Assembly (NCBI RefSeq): GCF_017591425.1
Contig: NW_024464918.1
Span: 26,192,001-26,256,000 of the forward strand
Direction of reading: 5' to 3'
Length of the DNA: 64,000 nucleotides
Source of the DNA: Ochotona curzoniae
Lineage: Eukaryota; Chordata; Mammalia; Lagomorpha; Ochotonidae
This document shows, piece by piece, positions 34,600-45,834 of the stretch. The notes below the pieces were generated by a model that was not told the origin of the DNA, made no database searches, and was given only the letters and a program-made list of their open reading frames with translations. Each line of letters starts with the position of its first letter. The first letter of the stretch is position 1. Both the position numbers and the translations under genes were made by a program.

Positions 34600-34832
34600 G
34601 CCAGCTGGAGTCCTGCTGCTCTATTTCCAATTCACTTTTCTGCTACCATGCATGGGAAGTCAACAGATGATTCAAATGCTAGATCCTTGCCTCCTGGATG
34701 TTCTTCTGTCTTTGGTCTGCTGCACATCTGGCTATTTGGAGAGTGAACCAGTGGATGGAATAGGTCTCTCTTTTTTCCCTACGCCTCCCTGTCATGTTGT
34801 CTTTCAAACAATATATAACTATTTAAAAGCAC
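34600..34832 (+). repeat. CSINE, old fragment
   Basis: 'ctggctatttggagagtgaa' and 'ccagtggatggaataggtct' identify the 3' half. The head is not recognisable. Confidence 0.6.
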
Positions 34833-34845
34833 GCAGGCTGGAGCT

Positions 34846-35099
34846 AGAGTGATAGCACAGCAGTGGCAGCACAGCACACCATCTGTGGTGCTGGCACTCC
34901 ATACGGGCATTGGTTCATGTTATGGGCAGATGTGGCCCATGCACTCATGTGGGAGACCTAGAAGAAGCCCCTGGCTCCTAGCCTTGGATGAGCTCGGCTC
35001 TGGCCATTGTGGCCATGTGGAGAGAGCCAGCAGATGGAAGACATTCTCTGTTTCCTTCTTACTGTAAAATCTTTCAAATGAAAATGAATAAATCTTTTA
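34846..35099 (+). repeat. CSINE with internal deletion
   Basis: The head and 3' half are present, but the 'cagctccctgctt...gaggacggcccaaag' middle is missing. It ends aatgaataaatctttt, directly abutting an inverted copy. Confidence 0.8.
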
Positions 35100-35428
35100 A
35101 AAAATTTATTTATTTTTTTCATTGGTAAGTCAGATATACAGAAAGGAGGAGAGACAGACAGGAAGATTCTATGTCTGAGGATTCACTACCCAGGCAGCCA
35201 CAACGGCTGGAATTGAGCTGATCTGAAGCCAGTAGCTAGGAGCTTCTTCTGGGTCTCCCACACAGGTACGGGGTCCCAAGGCTTTGGGCCAACCTTGACT
35301 GCTTTCCCAGGCCACAAGCAGGGAGCTGGATGGGAAGCAGGGCTGCTGGGATTAGAACTGGAGCCCATATGGGATCCCGACATGTTCAAAGTGAGGACTT
35401 CAGCTGCTATGTTATTGCGCTGGGCCCT
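35100..35428 (-). repeat. CSINE, full length
   Basis: The tail starts at aaatttatttattttttt and the head ends ttgcgctgggccc at 35428. It joins an L1 fragment without a gap. Confidence 0.92.
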
Positions 35429-36030
35429 CCACTGTACTTTTAATTTGCTCCACTGTATTCTTCATTTCTGATATATTAGCTTTCATTTGATTCATTTCCT
35501 GTGTGACGTATTCATTAAATTCCTCAAATGCTTGCTTTTCGTGCTTCTTGTTGTTGATAAGTTTTATAACAAGTGTTTTGAATTCTGTGTTCCCCATTTT
35601 CTCGATGTCTTCCTTAGTTAACTCTGAGGTTGGCAAAGGGTTTTGCTCCTTTGCAGAGGAGTCTTCAGTAATACTTATTGTGTCTCTGTCTCTTTTGCTG
35701 TTTGCCATTGTACTTCTGGTTATCAGATTCTTCTCCTTGGGGCAGGTTTCTAAGCTGTGTCACTCACAAGTCTACCTGTGATTTTACATATTGTGGTTGG
35801 TACACGGCTCTTTGTTTGCACTCACTTGTGCCACTCTCTCCAGCAAGTTCCAGATCTGGATTCTTATATTAGATTTCCACCATGGTCTCCATAGCCCCAG
35901 CTCCTGGCTCACCAGTCTCCACCTCCAGTGGAATGTGACCTCAGGCACAGCACCACCTCAGTAGCTCTTACTGTGTATGTGAGTTACTTCAGCTCAGGTT
36001 CCACCAAATTAGTGTTGTAAACAGCAAGGA
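35429..36030 (-). mobile_element. L1 5' fragment with the start of ORF1
   Basis: On the minus strand an ATG at 35708 opens a reading frame of about 93 codons into this fragment (the ORF then runs a few codons into the SINE). It is rich in K/E/N, with 'EDIEKMGNTEFKTLVIKLI' and 'EFNEYVTQEMNQMK', typical of the N-terminal and coiled-coil part of L1 ORF1p, the RNA-binding chaperone of LINE-1. Sequence upstream on that strand up to about 36030 is probably L1 5'UTR; that boundary is a guess. The RRM and C-terminal domains of ORF1 and all of ORF2 are absent. Confidence 0.75.
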
Positions 36031-36079
36031 GGCTAGTACCTCACGCCTGTCGTGTCCTCACCACAAGCCACCAAGACTA

Positions 36080-36195
36080 GCTCATTTCTGAGGAAAACAT
36101 GGAGGCAAACGACATGCTGGGACCTGCTCAAGGTGACACACTAGTAGGCAGCAGAGCAGGGGCTATAGCCCAGACTGACTTTGGGACCCTGGAAC
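36080..36195 (+). repeat. MIR relic
   Basis: 'ctcatttctgaggaaaacat' then 'gctcaaggtgacacactagt' fits the MIR core. Confidence 0.55.
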
Positions 36196-38051
36196 ATGTG
36201 ACACTGCCAAGCAGCCTTCCTATACAGTCTGCTGGTCACAGAGCTGAGAAGGTTTAGAGGACCTGACCCTGGGAGAGGATTTTGCCCTTGTGGCCATCAT
36301 TGCATGGGTAAAGCTGTGGGACCTGCCCTGACTGGCTGAGACAGGAACAGATTCTCAATAGGGTCATTTGGTCACAGCCAAAAGTGAGCTGTCCACTGCA
36401 CTCCACTGGTGAATGCTAGGGACTACTGGGTGTGAGCTGTAAATGCCAGGGTGGGCAGTGAGCCCTTATGAGGGGTAGTAGGGCAAGGGATGGGGAGGGG
36501 GGCCGAGTGAGGATGCAACATCAGTAGGACTTCTCTGCTCCTTAGGAAGGCTAGGCCAAGATCTGGTCAAGTGATTCTACCAGCAAACAGTCCACCACAG
36601 ACTCCAGTCCCCACTAGGCCACAGGAGAGCTACAAGGGTCCAGGTGGACAGGGCTGCTAGGCAGGTCACTGAGTTGGGGGAAGGGAAGCCTTATACCCCC
36701 CCCCCCCCCCCCCCCCCCCCCCCGCAGTGGGACCAGGAGCTGCTGCACAGGCATCATGGAGATGAATGTCCCGGGGCAGTAAGGACCACAACAAACAACT
36801 ATACTCCTTATCCCAACAGTTAATACTTTTTTTTTTTAACAAAAGCAATATGCAAATTTCCTAACAACAGCCAGAAAGTCCCCAGATGCAGATGCATCAC
36901 CTGCTGGCTGGTGTGTGTAGGATTCTGCCCATTCATGCCAGGCTCTGTGGGAAGCACTCTGCACGCCCTACCCCATCCCACCCAGCAGTCCACTCAGCAA
37001 GATGTTGTCCCCTTCCACACACAATACGAGGCGCTCTTGCCCAGATTTCATGGCTGACAAGTAAAGGAGCAGGTGTTCAAATATGACTTCCAGTCACCCT
37101 AAAACTCAGGCCTGGGAGCCCCAGCCTCTCCTGGGAACTCCCTGCTGCCACATACACATGCTGCACCCTCAAAGTGTGCCACCTCATCTGATGCCTGGCA
37201 GCCCTCCCTGCCCCTTGGTGGTGGGATGGTACCCCACAGTGACTCTTAGGGCCACAGCCACTAGAGAGGAGAGTTTCTTTTTTCTTAAAAACAGACAGGA
37301 TTGGAATCTTTGGTTTCTCCTTTTGCCCTGGGCTGCAGAAGGGCCTGGCCTGCCTGCCTTCAGAGTTTCACTGCTTGGTTCAATATGGACTGTGGTCCTT
37401 ATCTTGATGACTTGGAGCCTGCTGAGGGATGGCCCTTGGAATGTGTGCTCACAGCAAGCAAGCACCTTCTCTGGGTTTTAGTCCTGGGTCACGCCCACTT
37501 CTCTGCTGACCCCTGGGGGATGGTCTGGTTATTTGATTTGACAACAGAGCTATAAGTGCTTGAATGGAAATGATCCCAGGCAGTCCAAGGTCCCTTGCTT
37601 TGCAATACCCAGTTCAGTGCTCAGGGCTCATTGTCATTAGTCTGGTTATTCCAACCCCAGGTTAGATTCTCTGTCCTCCTCACAATGCCCCTGCAGTTTC
37701 CAGGTCCCAGAATCCCTCTCTCAGCTCTCCTCCCCCGCCCCAGGGGCCTGCCACCAACCTCTCTTTCCAAGCCATCCCCCACCCAGTGCCTCCCTGGAGC
37801 TCTTCCTGACTGGCTGAGGCTCCCAAACCGGATGTGGCTTTGCCTCCTGTACAGGGCAAGCCCTATGCATGCGTTCTCAACGGCACGTACTCTGCCTTGC
37901 ATCACGAAGGCAGCCTGTTTCTCTCCGGACTTGCCTTATCCATCTTCCCACACAGCCCTTGTTATCAGTTCCGGGAATCGGAACTGTAGGAATGCCCTCC
38001 TGTGCCTGGCCTCCTGCTTACTCCATAACCAATATCTTAGAAAAACTACCT
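36196..38051. other. Intergenic, no gene seen
   Basis: Apart from the C28 run this is unique sequence. The 236-codon ORF at 37595-38305 runs through the SINE that begins at 38052 and has no recognisable domain. Confidence 0.55.
36696..36723. repeat. C28 homopolymer
   Basis: Twenty-eight uninterrupted C on the + strand, bounded by 'cttata' and 'gcagtgg'. Confidence 0.9.
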
Positions 38052-38328
38052 TAAAAAAAAAAAGATTTACTCTTTTGAAAGGGAGAATTACAGAAAATAA
38101 AGAGATCAAATTTCCACCTGTTGGCTCACTCCCCAAATGGCTGCAACTTCATTCTGGTTTCCTGCATGGGTGCAGGGGCCTTACCACTTGGGCCACCCTC
38201 CACTGCATTCCCAGGCTCATTAGCAAGGAGCTGGATCGGAAATGGAGTAGCTGGGACTGCAACCAGAGCTTTTATAGAATGCCTGTGTCATACACTGCAG
38301 CTTAACCCACTTCACCCCTTGCTAACTC
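38052..38328 (-). repeat. CSINE, old copy
   Basis: Tail 'aaaagatttactcttttgaa', body 'ctcattagcaaggagctgga', and a diverged head. Confidence 0.8.
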
Positions 38329-38364
38329 CAGAAAAATTACAATGACTCTGAATTCGCGATTAAT

Positions 38365-38490
38365 GGTTGGTACGTGTGCGGGCTGCCCAAATTCAAATCC
38401 TGGCTCTGTAGGAGTAGATCTTGATTGAATGACACTTAACAAGTTACTCAACCTGTTTCCTGATCTGCAAAATAGGGTCACACTGGACAA
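38365..38490 (-). repeat. MIR relic
   Basis: 'caaattcaaatcctggctct' followed by 'ctgtttcctgatctgcaaaa' is the reverse MIR core. Confidence 0.7.
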
Positions 38491-39150
38491 GCCAAGGGTA
38501 GTTTCATGGAACACACTCATTACAGGATGGATGAGGGGAGAGGAGAGGTCAGGCTGGAGATGAGCCATGTTGGAACAGCTGGAGCATGGCAGAGAACAGA
38601 AAAGGCTGGGAAGGATATGGGATGGCCAGGCAGGAGGGGAGGGGAGCGGACAGTCAGTGAGGGCAGACGGAGGGGGGCGTCAGGGAGGAGGTGGGGCAGC
38701 AGGTGTGTACATGCATGTGTATGTATGCGCTAAGAACAGTGACTCCTGGAAACTGCTGACACCCTTAAGGAATCCAGTGCCTACTTGTCCAGACCAAATG
38801 CTGGTGTAGCCAAAGTACATAGCGTGCTACAAGCGTAGGGGTGTTGGGTAGGGACAGACAGGAAAGCACCGTGGAAAGGCACGGAGCTTGTCCTGGGGTG
38901 CCAGGGCCTGTCCCTTTAGACACAGCTACTCCTGGGGACACAAGACCTCCTCCACACTGCCATGGTGGGTGAGGGGAGGAAGCCTTGGGCAAACCAACTG
39001 GAGAGACACACCCTGCCCTTTCCCCTCACCCGGCCCCCAGCTGGCATTTGGTCAAGTGGCCGGAAAGAAGGTCCATTCAAAGGTCATAAAAGGAGTGAAG
39101 GGTTCTGGCCCCAGCGGCTTCTGGTCTGGGTAAGGCAAAAAGATCTGGAT

Positions 39151-39184
39151 GGGGGGGGAGGGGTTGGGGTAGAAGAGGTGGGGG
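39151..39184 (+). other. G-quadruplex-prone tract
   Basis: G runs of 8, 4, 4 and 5 separated by loops of 1, 2 and about 10 nt. Confidence 0.6.
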
Positions 39185-39954
39185 TGGTGAGCAAAGCCTC
39201 TCCCAGGGGAAGCCAGGAGCCAGGGGGTGGTCTCATTGTCCTCCAACCTGCTGGTCCAAAACCCATAGTCTCATTCCTCTCCTACAAAGGGGTCTTAATA
39301 TTGGATGAAAAGAAATCACCCTACTATAGAAGACTCTGGAAATAAAAGGAATCCTTTCTCCAGGGTGACATTAGGGAACCAAAAGGCCATGGCCATTTGG
39401 TGCCTGAAATTCCCACCCTGAGGGACCTCCTGTGCTGCAGGGGAGGGGGGTGGTCATTATTACCTATTAGCATCCTAAGTAAGTTTTAATGTTCAGGGAG
39501 GGGCCTTGTGGAGGCCCCAGCCACCCAAGGACAGGGGTTGGGGACCTGGGCTGGCGTAGGTGGTGAGAAAGGAAGGAGGCCTTAGACTAAGGGGACTCAG
39601 AGGACAAATGCTGCCCATTTCACAGGTTCCTGAGCACATCCTGTCTCCAGCCGAACTGGGAGAGGGTGCCTCCTTATGCCCCTTTGTGCCATCACTTCTT
39701 GGACTAGGACTGTATCTATCATGGACTTCGGAGCCAGAGCAGTACCAAACCAAACCTGGGGTTGCACTTTAGCTCTGCAACTCGGGACTCCCAATCACCA
39801 CACTGGTTTGGAGCGCATGCTGGCCTTGCACAGAGAAAAGTCCCCATGAGACACCCTACAAGAAGGATGGGTCAGGCCAGAAACCCAGCGGTGAAGGCCA
39901 CTAACGGGCACACAGCAGGTGGCAGCTAAGGCTTGAAGGATGTCAGACATATTG

Positions 39955-40075
39955 GGTAACTCTGGCCTTTGCTGTGCTGTAGACAGGCTGTGTGACCTTG
40001 GGTAAACTGTGGGACTCAGTTTTCTCAGTTATAAAATAGGGCTGATGATAACAAGTGCCTGATGGGATTTCAAGG
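39955..40075 (-). repeat. MIR relic
   Basis: 'tgtgaccttgggtaaactgt' and 'cagttttctcagttataaaa' are the reverse MIR core. Confidence 0.75.
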
Positions 40076-40685
40076 CTTCCAAGGAAGATGAAATCCTCTT
40101 GCCCCCACACAGGATATAGTCAAGAAGGTCCACATGGTGCAGGAAGCCCAGCCGGCCCATTACCTGCCTTTCACTGCGGGCTGTTCTCTGCCTCCTGCAT
40201 GGATCTCCCACCACTCAACGTCAGGCCCACCTCACTCTGAACCATTCCTCGGCATGCTCAGTGAGTAAAACAGCTTCTGGAGAAAATTCTTGCATGAGTC
40301 CTGTCTTGACACCTACCCCATCCAAATCAGGCCTCTCTTCTAATCTGCCCCTCACGACAGGCAGCACCATCTATTGTCTGACACAGGTTGGTTTAGGGCC
40401 AGCTCCTCCAGCTGCACTGGGAAGCATTGGAAGACAGAGGCTCTTGTCTCATACACAATGCAGCCTATGCCTAGCCCCTAGCTAGTGACCCTTAACTCTT
40501 GGTGGAACAAAGTTTAAGTGAGAAACTGCACAGAAAAAAGCCAGGCACGGCTCCACGCCACTGACAGCATCAACCTCTTTGAGCTGTAGATTGCTATAGA
40601 CTGGAGAACCAAGACTCTTCAGGAGAGAAAATGGAGGACACGGGCACTTCCTATAAACTGAATATAGAACAGCTAGGAAGCAGGT

Positions 40686-41338
40686 GGTATTCTGGCACAG
40701 TTAGTTAACCTGCCATTTATGACAATGAATCCCTTTTTGGATTGTTGGTTTGAGTCTCAGATCTTCTACTTTTTTTTTTAAGATTTATTTATTTTTATTG
40801 CAAAGTCAGATAAACAGAGAGGAGGAGAGACTGAGAGGAAGATCTGTCCATTGATTCACTCCCTAAGCGGCCGCAATGGCCAGAGCTGAGCTGATCCAAA
40901 GCGAGGAGCAAGGAGCCTCCTCCGGGTCTCTCACATGCGTGCAGGGTCCCAAGGCTTTGGGCCATTCTCGACTGCTTTCCCAGGCCACAGGCAGGAGTTG
41001 GATGGGAAGTGGGATTGCTGGGATTAGCACCGGCACCCATATGGGATACTGGTGCAGGCAACGTGAGGACTTCAGCTCCTAGGCCACCATGCTGGGCCCA
41101 GAGCTTCTACTTTTGAACCAGCTCCCTGCTTATGTACTCAATAAAGCAGCAGCAGCAGATGGCCCAAGTCCGTGGGCCCCTGCCACCCATGTGGGAGACC
41201 CGGTTAGAAGTCCAGGCTCATGCTTCAGTCTGGCCCAGTCTTGGTTGTTTTGGCCATCTGGTGAGTAAAAGAGCAAATGAAGAATCTCTCTCTGTGCTTC
41301 TTCTCAGTCATTCTGTCCTTCAAATAAATAACTCTTTA
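40686..41338 (+). repeat. CSINE, old copy, split by a younger CSINE
   Basis: The head half is at 40686-40773 and the body and tail resume at about 41104 ('gaaccagctccctgcttatg' to 'caaataaataactcttta'). Split by the inverted copy at 40774-41103. Confidence 0.8.
40774..41103 (-). repeat. CSINE, young, nested in an older CSINE
   Basis: Flanked by an 11-bp target duplication cttctactttt (40763-40773 and 41104-41114). Confidence 0.93.
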
Positions 41339-41340
41339 GA

Positions 41341-42252
41341 TTGGGTATGGGGATGGGCCTGGAAGGGGTCCTTAGAGGTCTCTCCAACTAGGCTGCAGTA
41401 TCCACCGGTACAAGTAAGTGCTGGGTTTGGGGGCAGACCAGCCCAGGACACACCATTTGCTGGCATGTGAGGGTGCCAGGTGTGGGGATGGGCCTGGCTG
41501 TGGTTCTTGGGGTTGCCCTGACCAGGCTGTAGTATCTACCAGCACACACAAGGTTGGGTCTGTGGGTGGGCCAGGCTGAGCTGGGCTCTAGGCCCGCTGG
41601 TTCACATAAGAACCATGCTCTTAGGATCAGCCCAGTGGGTCCACTCCATCCAATCCCTAAACTCAGGGAATACCATATGGCTATCTGGTGTGGTCTCGGA
41701 GCACATCTGGTCTGACCTCTGCCATCCCCATTGCTGACTGCATTTAAGGACAGATAATATGCTAGGGGGAAAATGAAAGACAGGACATCCAGCCTATATA
41801 ATTCAACAGAGGACCTTGAGGGCCTCACCAAAAGATGGAAAAAAGAACAGGTTGAACAATGCTACAGACTGAATTCTCCATCTGAGGCTATGGACATGCT
41901 GAGACAGATGTGGACTGATGGCAAATGGGAAGTAGTATGTCACACCTGACTCAACGAAGCCAGCACCCATCTCAGAATAATCAACTCAAGTAACAACCTC
42001 AGGACATCCTTCCCCACATTTGGTCCCCAGGGTAAGATCTGGGGACCATCTTTGTCCCCTGTAACTAGCAAAAAGAGCAACACATCTCCCCAAACACCCA
42101 AGGTCACAGGAAGACAGGGTCTTTTCCTTCACCCACCTTCCCATCAATCCCTTCCTCTCCCACCCAGAGACCTGTATCGGTCTGCAATCCCCTCATCATC
42201 TCTGTAACAAACATTTATAAATAAATAAATTTAAATTAAAACAAACAAAAAG
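41341..42252 (+). mobile_element. Retroelement-like block with two ~135-bp monomers and an A-rich tail
   Basis: The phrase 'gggatgggcctgg' plus 'aggctg(c/t)agtat(c)' recurs with a period near 135 bp; unit starts are about 41344 and 41479. After a non-repeated middle section, the block ends in ATAAATAAATAAATTT and an A-rich tail at about 42219-42252. The flanks 'actctttaga' (41331-41340) and 'actctagaag' (42254-42263) resemble a decayed target duplication. This suggests a 3' end of a lagomorph LINE with monomer repeats, but I could not match it to a named family and it has no coding capacity. Confidence 0.45.
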
Positions 42253-42609
42253 TCACTCTAGAAGATAAGATTGACTTTCACAGAAATCGAGAGGGACAGA
42301 AATAAATTCAATGTTCTACTGTGGAATGTAATTGTACCCAAAACTCAGAAAAAGAAGCTAATGAGTACAATAAACAACATAACAGAAATTACAGAACTAA
42401 TGCCAAAGAAAGGCAGTGACTGGCATACCAAAGGAGGAAAGGGTGGAACTCTAGGCAGACAACTTAACAATTACCGCCAGTAGTTGCAATTATCATTGTC
42501 AACATCATCAGTAGCATCCTCATCAAACCAATGTTCAACTCAGCATTTACGGTGGTGTCAGGCATCATAGAATTGTATTTAATCTTGTAACTCACCCTAA
42601 CAAAATTCT
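42253..42609. other. Intergenic, AT-rich, no gene seen
   Basis: A-rich on the + strand up to 42480. Possibly an old LINE fragment, but not identifiable by eye. Confidence 0.4.
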
Positions 42610-42885
42610 TCTTAAAGATGCATTTACTTGAAAAGCCAAGTGACAGAAAGAGATCCTCCGTTTGTAGCACCAAATGGCTACAAAAGCCAGAACTGAAATC
42701 AGGAGTCTAAATCTCCATCTGGATCTCCCAGGGACCCAAGTGCCTGGGCCATTACCCACTATCTCCCCAGATGCTTTAGCAGGAAGCTGGATCAGAAGTG
42801 GAGCAGCTGGAACTCAAACTGGTGCCCATATGGGATGCTTGTATCACAGGCAGAGGATTTTTCTGCTGTGCCATGACACAGACCC
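42610..42885 (-). repeat. CSINE, older copy
   Basis: Tail 'cttaaagatgcatttacttg', body 'tagcaggaagctggatcag', head 'gctgtgccatgacacagacc'. Confidence 0.8.
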
Positions 42886-44055
42886 TTATCATATTGGTTT
42901 GAAATAGGCCACAAGGTGTGGGGGAAGGGTGCTGTAATTATACTGGAAGTCAACTAATGCCTCAAGCCAGTGCTCTACTGTCTGGGAGAGCTGACTAGTA
43001 AACACTGGCCAGCACACATCTGCTTGCATCCAAATTAGGTTTCTCCTAACACACAACAAGACTATTGCCTCTTTTCTCTTGAAAATGAAGAGTAGAGCAG
43101 ACTTAAATCAGGGTATGTGACCTCACCTGCTAAAAGGTGGTGACAAAATTCCCAGGCCCTTAAGACCAGCTCAGTTAGTGTTGCAGTCTGGAATTGAGTC
43201 TATTTGTGCACCTTACTTCTCACCCAGCAGTGCTAAGGGCACAGCAGGGGCAGGTCCCGCTGCTGTCCTCTCTTCCAGATGAGAGTAGCATCAGTAGCAT
43301 CATCGCCCTTGGAGGGATGATACCACCTCTTCAAGGTGACATGGGCAGGAAGAGACAGAGTTGGCATTCAGTCTGGATACCTATGGGCCGGATCTACTGG
43401 ACTTCGCACGTAGGCTGTTTATCTCCAGAAATCATTAGAACCTGACTTTAAGTTCCTGTCTTTCTTAGTGCCACTGACTATCAACTTGCCTGGTCAGTTG
43501 GGATGCTCAGGTCTAATTCCAGCAAACAATTTTGGCCCAAGCAGCCAGCAAATTTACTTCAAGGTTCCTGGGCCATTCACAGAATGGCAACACAGGTAAA
43601 GAATCCAGCTTGGAAAGCCAGTGTCACAGGAGACGAGGCCCTGGCACCCACTTGGCAAGGACATGGATGCTACCACCGCACAAGCTGTATACTGGTGCTA
43701 ATCTTGTTTTTGTAGGACACTGGACATAGTATCTGCTGTATGAGATGAGTTCTTTTTTGATTTCCCTGCATCATTCTGAGTCTTCTAGGAACAAGTGATA
43801 AGCTGAGTTTCAGCCTCTGTCCACCCACTAACCTCCAGGAAGGAAGGCTAAGCTTGCATAGCAACAAGCAGATGCTCCCATGTAGGCAAGAGAGAGCTCA
43901 GGGCCCACATGAAGTTTCCCCTGTCATTTTCACTCCGTGGCTGCTCTAATGTTCTTGCTCTTTAAGCAGTCAACTTCTGTGTACTTCTTAGACATGCTTG
44001 ATGAATGGACTGTCACCCATGACACTTATTTTTTGGTTTACTTATTAAAACAGGT
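42886..44055. other. Intergenic, no gene seen
   Basis: Unique sequence. The ORFs here are short and lack recognisable similarity. Confidence 0.5.
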
Positions 44056-44262
44056 GTCTGGTGTCGAGCACGGTAGCCTAGTGGCTAAATTTCTGCTCAC
44101 AGAAATTTTCCACAGAGGAGCACTGTTCAACACTGCTGCGCTGGAGACCGCTACAGCCACTTGGAGAGTAAATCATCGGACAGAAGATCTTTCTCTCTGC
44201 CTCACCTCTCTGTATATCTGACCTTCCAATAAATAAATAAATAAATAAAGCTTTAAAAAAAA
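44056..44262 (+). repeat. Short CSINE variant lacking the middle
   Basis: The head 'cacggtagcctagtggctaa' and the 3' part 'cacttggagagtaaatcatc' plus the AATAAATAAATAAATA tail are close to young consensus. The ~130-bp middle is replaced by about 70 bp of unlike sequence. Confidence 0.75.
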
Positions 44263-44604
44263 AACCAACCACACAAGGTGTCTGTTCTCATTTGGGTGTC
44301 TGGGATTCTGGAGCAACACAGGCTCCCCACCACAATGTTGTAATAATGAAATTTAAAACAAGGGTGGGGAAGAGAGAAAGGAAGACTCAGGAACGTGGGT
44401 GGCTTCTCTTCTTTCCCCCCAGCTGCAATGTGTTACAACTACAGATTGCCAGCAATGTCAAAGCCGCCCACACCCGGCCTTCCTTCCAGCAGAGAACAGT
44501 TGTCACCCAGCAGCACCCTCCTTTTGCTGTACCTCCATGCAGACTATCCGGGAACATGCTTAGATCTGTCTTAGACTAAAACAAGCTAAAAGAACATCCA
44601 CAGT

Positions 44605-44745
44605 GATTATAACTTGAAGTCACCGACTATGTAGTGGGCACTATGATAAGTGTTTCACATTCATTATCTTACTCAATCCTCTGAAACCCATGGGTGGATA
44701 TTCTTGCCACCCAGGTAAGAGACTTGCATTGAATTCCTGGCCGTG
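44605..44745 (+). repeat. MIR relic
   Basis: 'ctatgtagtgggcactatga' to 'cattatcttactcaatcctc' is the MIR 5' and middle part. Confidence 0.65.
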
Positions 44746-44851
44746 CTTGTTTTTGGCCTTTGAGAATGAATCAGTTTCCCTGTATTCCACTCTGCCTTAA
44801 AAAAAAAAAAAGTATATTAAAAGGGAGTCAAATAATATTGAGGTCAATTTT

Positions 44852-45030
44852 GTGGTGAAATGGGTTAAACCACTGCATTTTATACTGACATTCCATCTGG
44901 GTCCTGGTTCATGACCCAGTTGTTCCACTTCTTATCCAGCTCCCACTTGGGGAGTAAACCAGTGGATGGAAGATCTTTTTCTTTGTATCTCCTTTTCTCT
45001 GTAAAATCTGAATCTCCAACAAGAATAAAA
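44852..45030 (+). repeat. CSINE with central deletion
   Basis: The head and 'cttatccagctcccacttgg' join directly to 'ggagtaaaccagtggatgga', so the segment between is missing. Confidence 0.75.
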
Positions 45031-45127
45031 CAAGCATAAAAAACAGGATTCTCCAAGCTTCTGACATATGCAGTCTTCAGACTTTCATGTCAATACTTGC
45101 ACTTTTTTTTGTCATAATTTTTAATGA

Positions 45128-45385
45128 ATTTTTATTCATTTTCTAGTGGAAATGCCAGCATCAGTCAGGTCTACATAAGGCTGAAACAAGGCCCCAGAAC
45201 CTCATCCATTCCTCCTAGGTGGGCACAAGGGACTCAAATTCTGTATTTAGCACCTGCTCCTTCCCAGGTATTTTATCCAGAACCTGGAGCTGGAAGTAGA
45301 GATGAGACTCCAATCCAGGACTCCTACAAGGGGCGTGGCCACCTGATGTGGCACCTTAATCTCTGCACCAAATGCTCATGCCCAG
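45128..45385 (-). repeat. Probable very old SINE copy
   Basis: Weak match: 'gaatttttattcattttcta', 'gcacctgctccttcccaggt' and 'ggcaccttaatctctgcacc' in plausible minus-strand order. Confidence 0.4.
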
Positions 45386-45834
45386 AGGGATTCTCACGCC
45401 AAGGCTGCTCCAGGTAATGGCCCTGCTTTAGTCACCCATTGCTGTGGAGCACATTATCAGACAACTTGGTGACAGTCATCCTCCTGCCAATTCTATGGCG
45501 CAGGATTCTGAAGGCAGCTTCCACCGCGTAGTTCTAAGCCAGGGTCTCTCTAGAGCCTGTGGTCTGCTGCTGGCTAGGGCCACAATTATCTGAAAGTCTG
45601 CCTGGGGCTGGAAGTTGCTCTCCGAGATGGTTCAGCCTTGTGGTCATTATCAAGAGCCCTTGGCTCAGTGCGGGCTGTTAGAGGGAGATCCAAGTTTCTC
45701 TTTTTGAAGCTCTCCAGAGGCTGTCTGACTGTTATCACAATGCGGCAGCCGCAAGCAATGGGGAAGCTGTGAAGTCAGGCAGGCTTCATGCAGCACATCA
45801 TCCTGGCCTCATGCTGAACCTTCAAGGTGAGCTC
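45386..45834. other. Intergenic, no gene seen
   Basis: The phrase 'gctttagtcacccattgctg' and following text may be an ancient transposon relic. No gene is supported. Confidence 0.4.

Larger units (their letters stand above)
38491..40685. other. Intergenic, G-rich in part, no gene seen
   Basis: Contains G-rich stretches near 38625-38702 and 39151-39184 and an MIR relic at 39955-40075. No exon is supported. Confidence 0.55.

Noticed and set aside
35412..35708. 98-codon ORF as a cellular gene
   Set aside because: It is the start of L1 ORF1, and its last codons read into an adjoining SINE.
37595..38305. 236-codon plus-strand ORF
   Set aside because: Runs through a SINE beginning at 38052 and has no recognisable domain.
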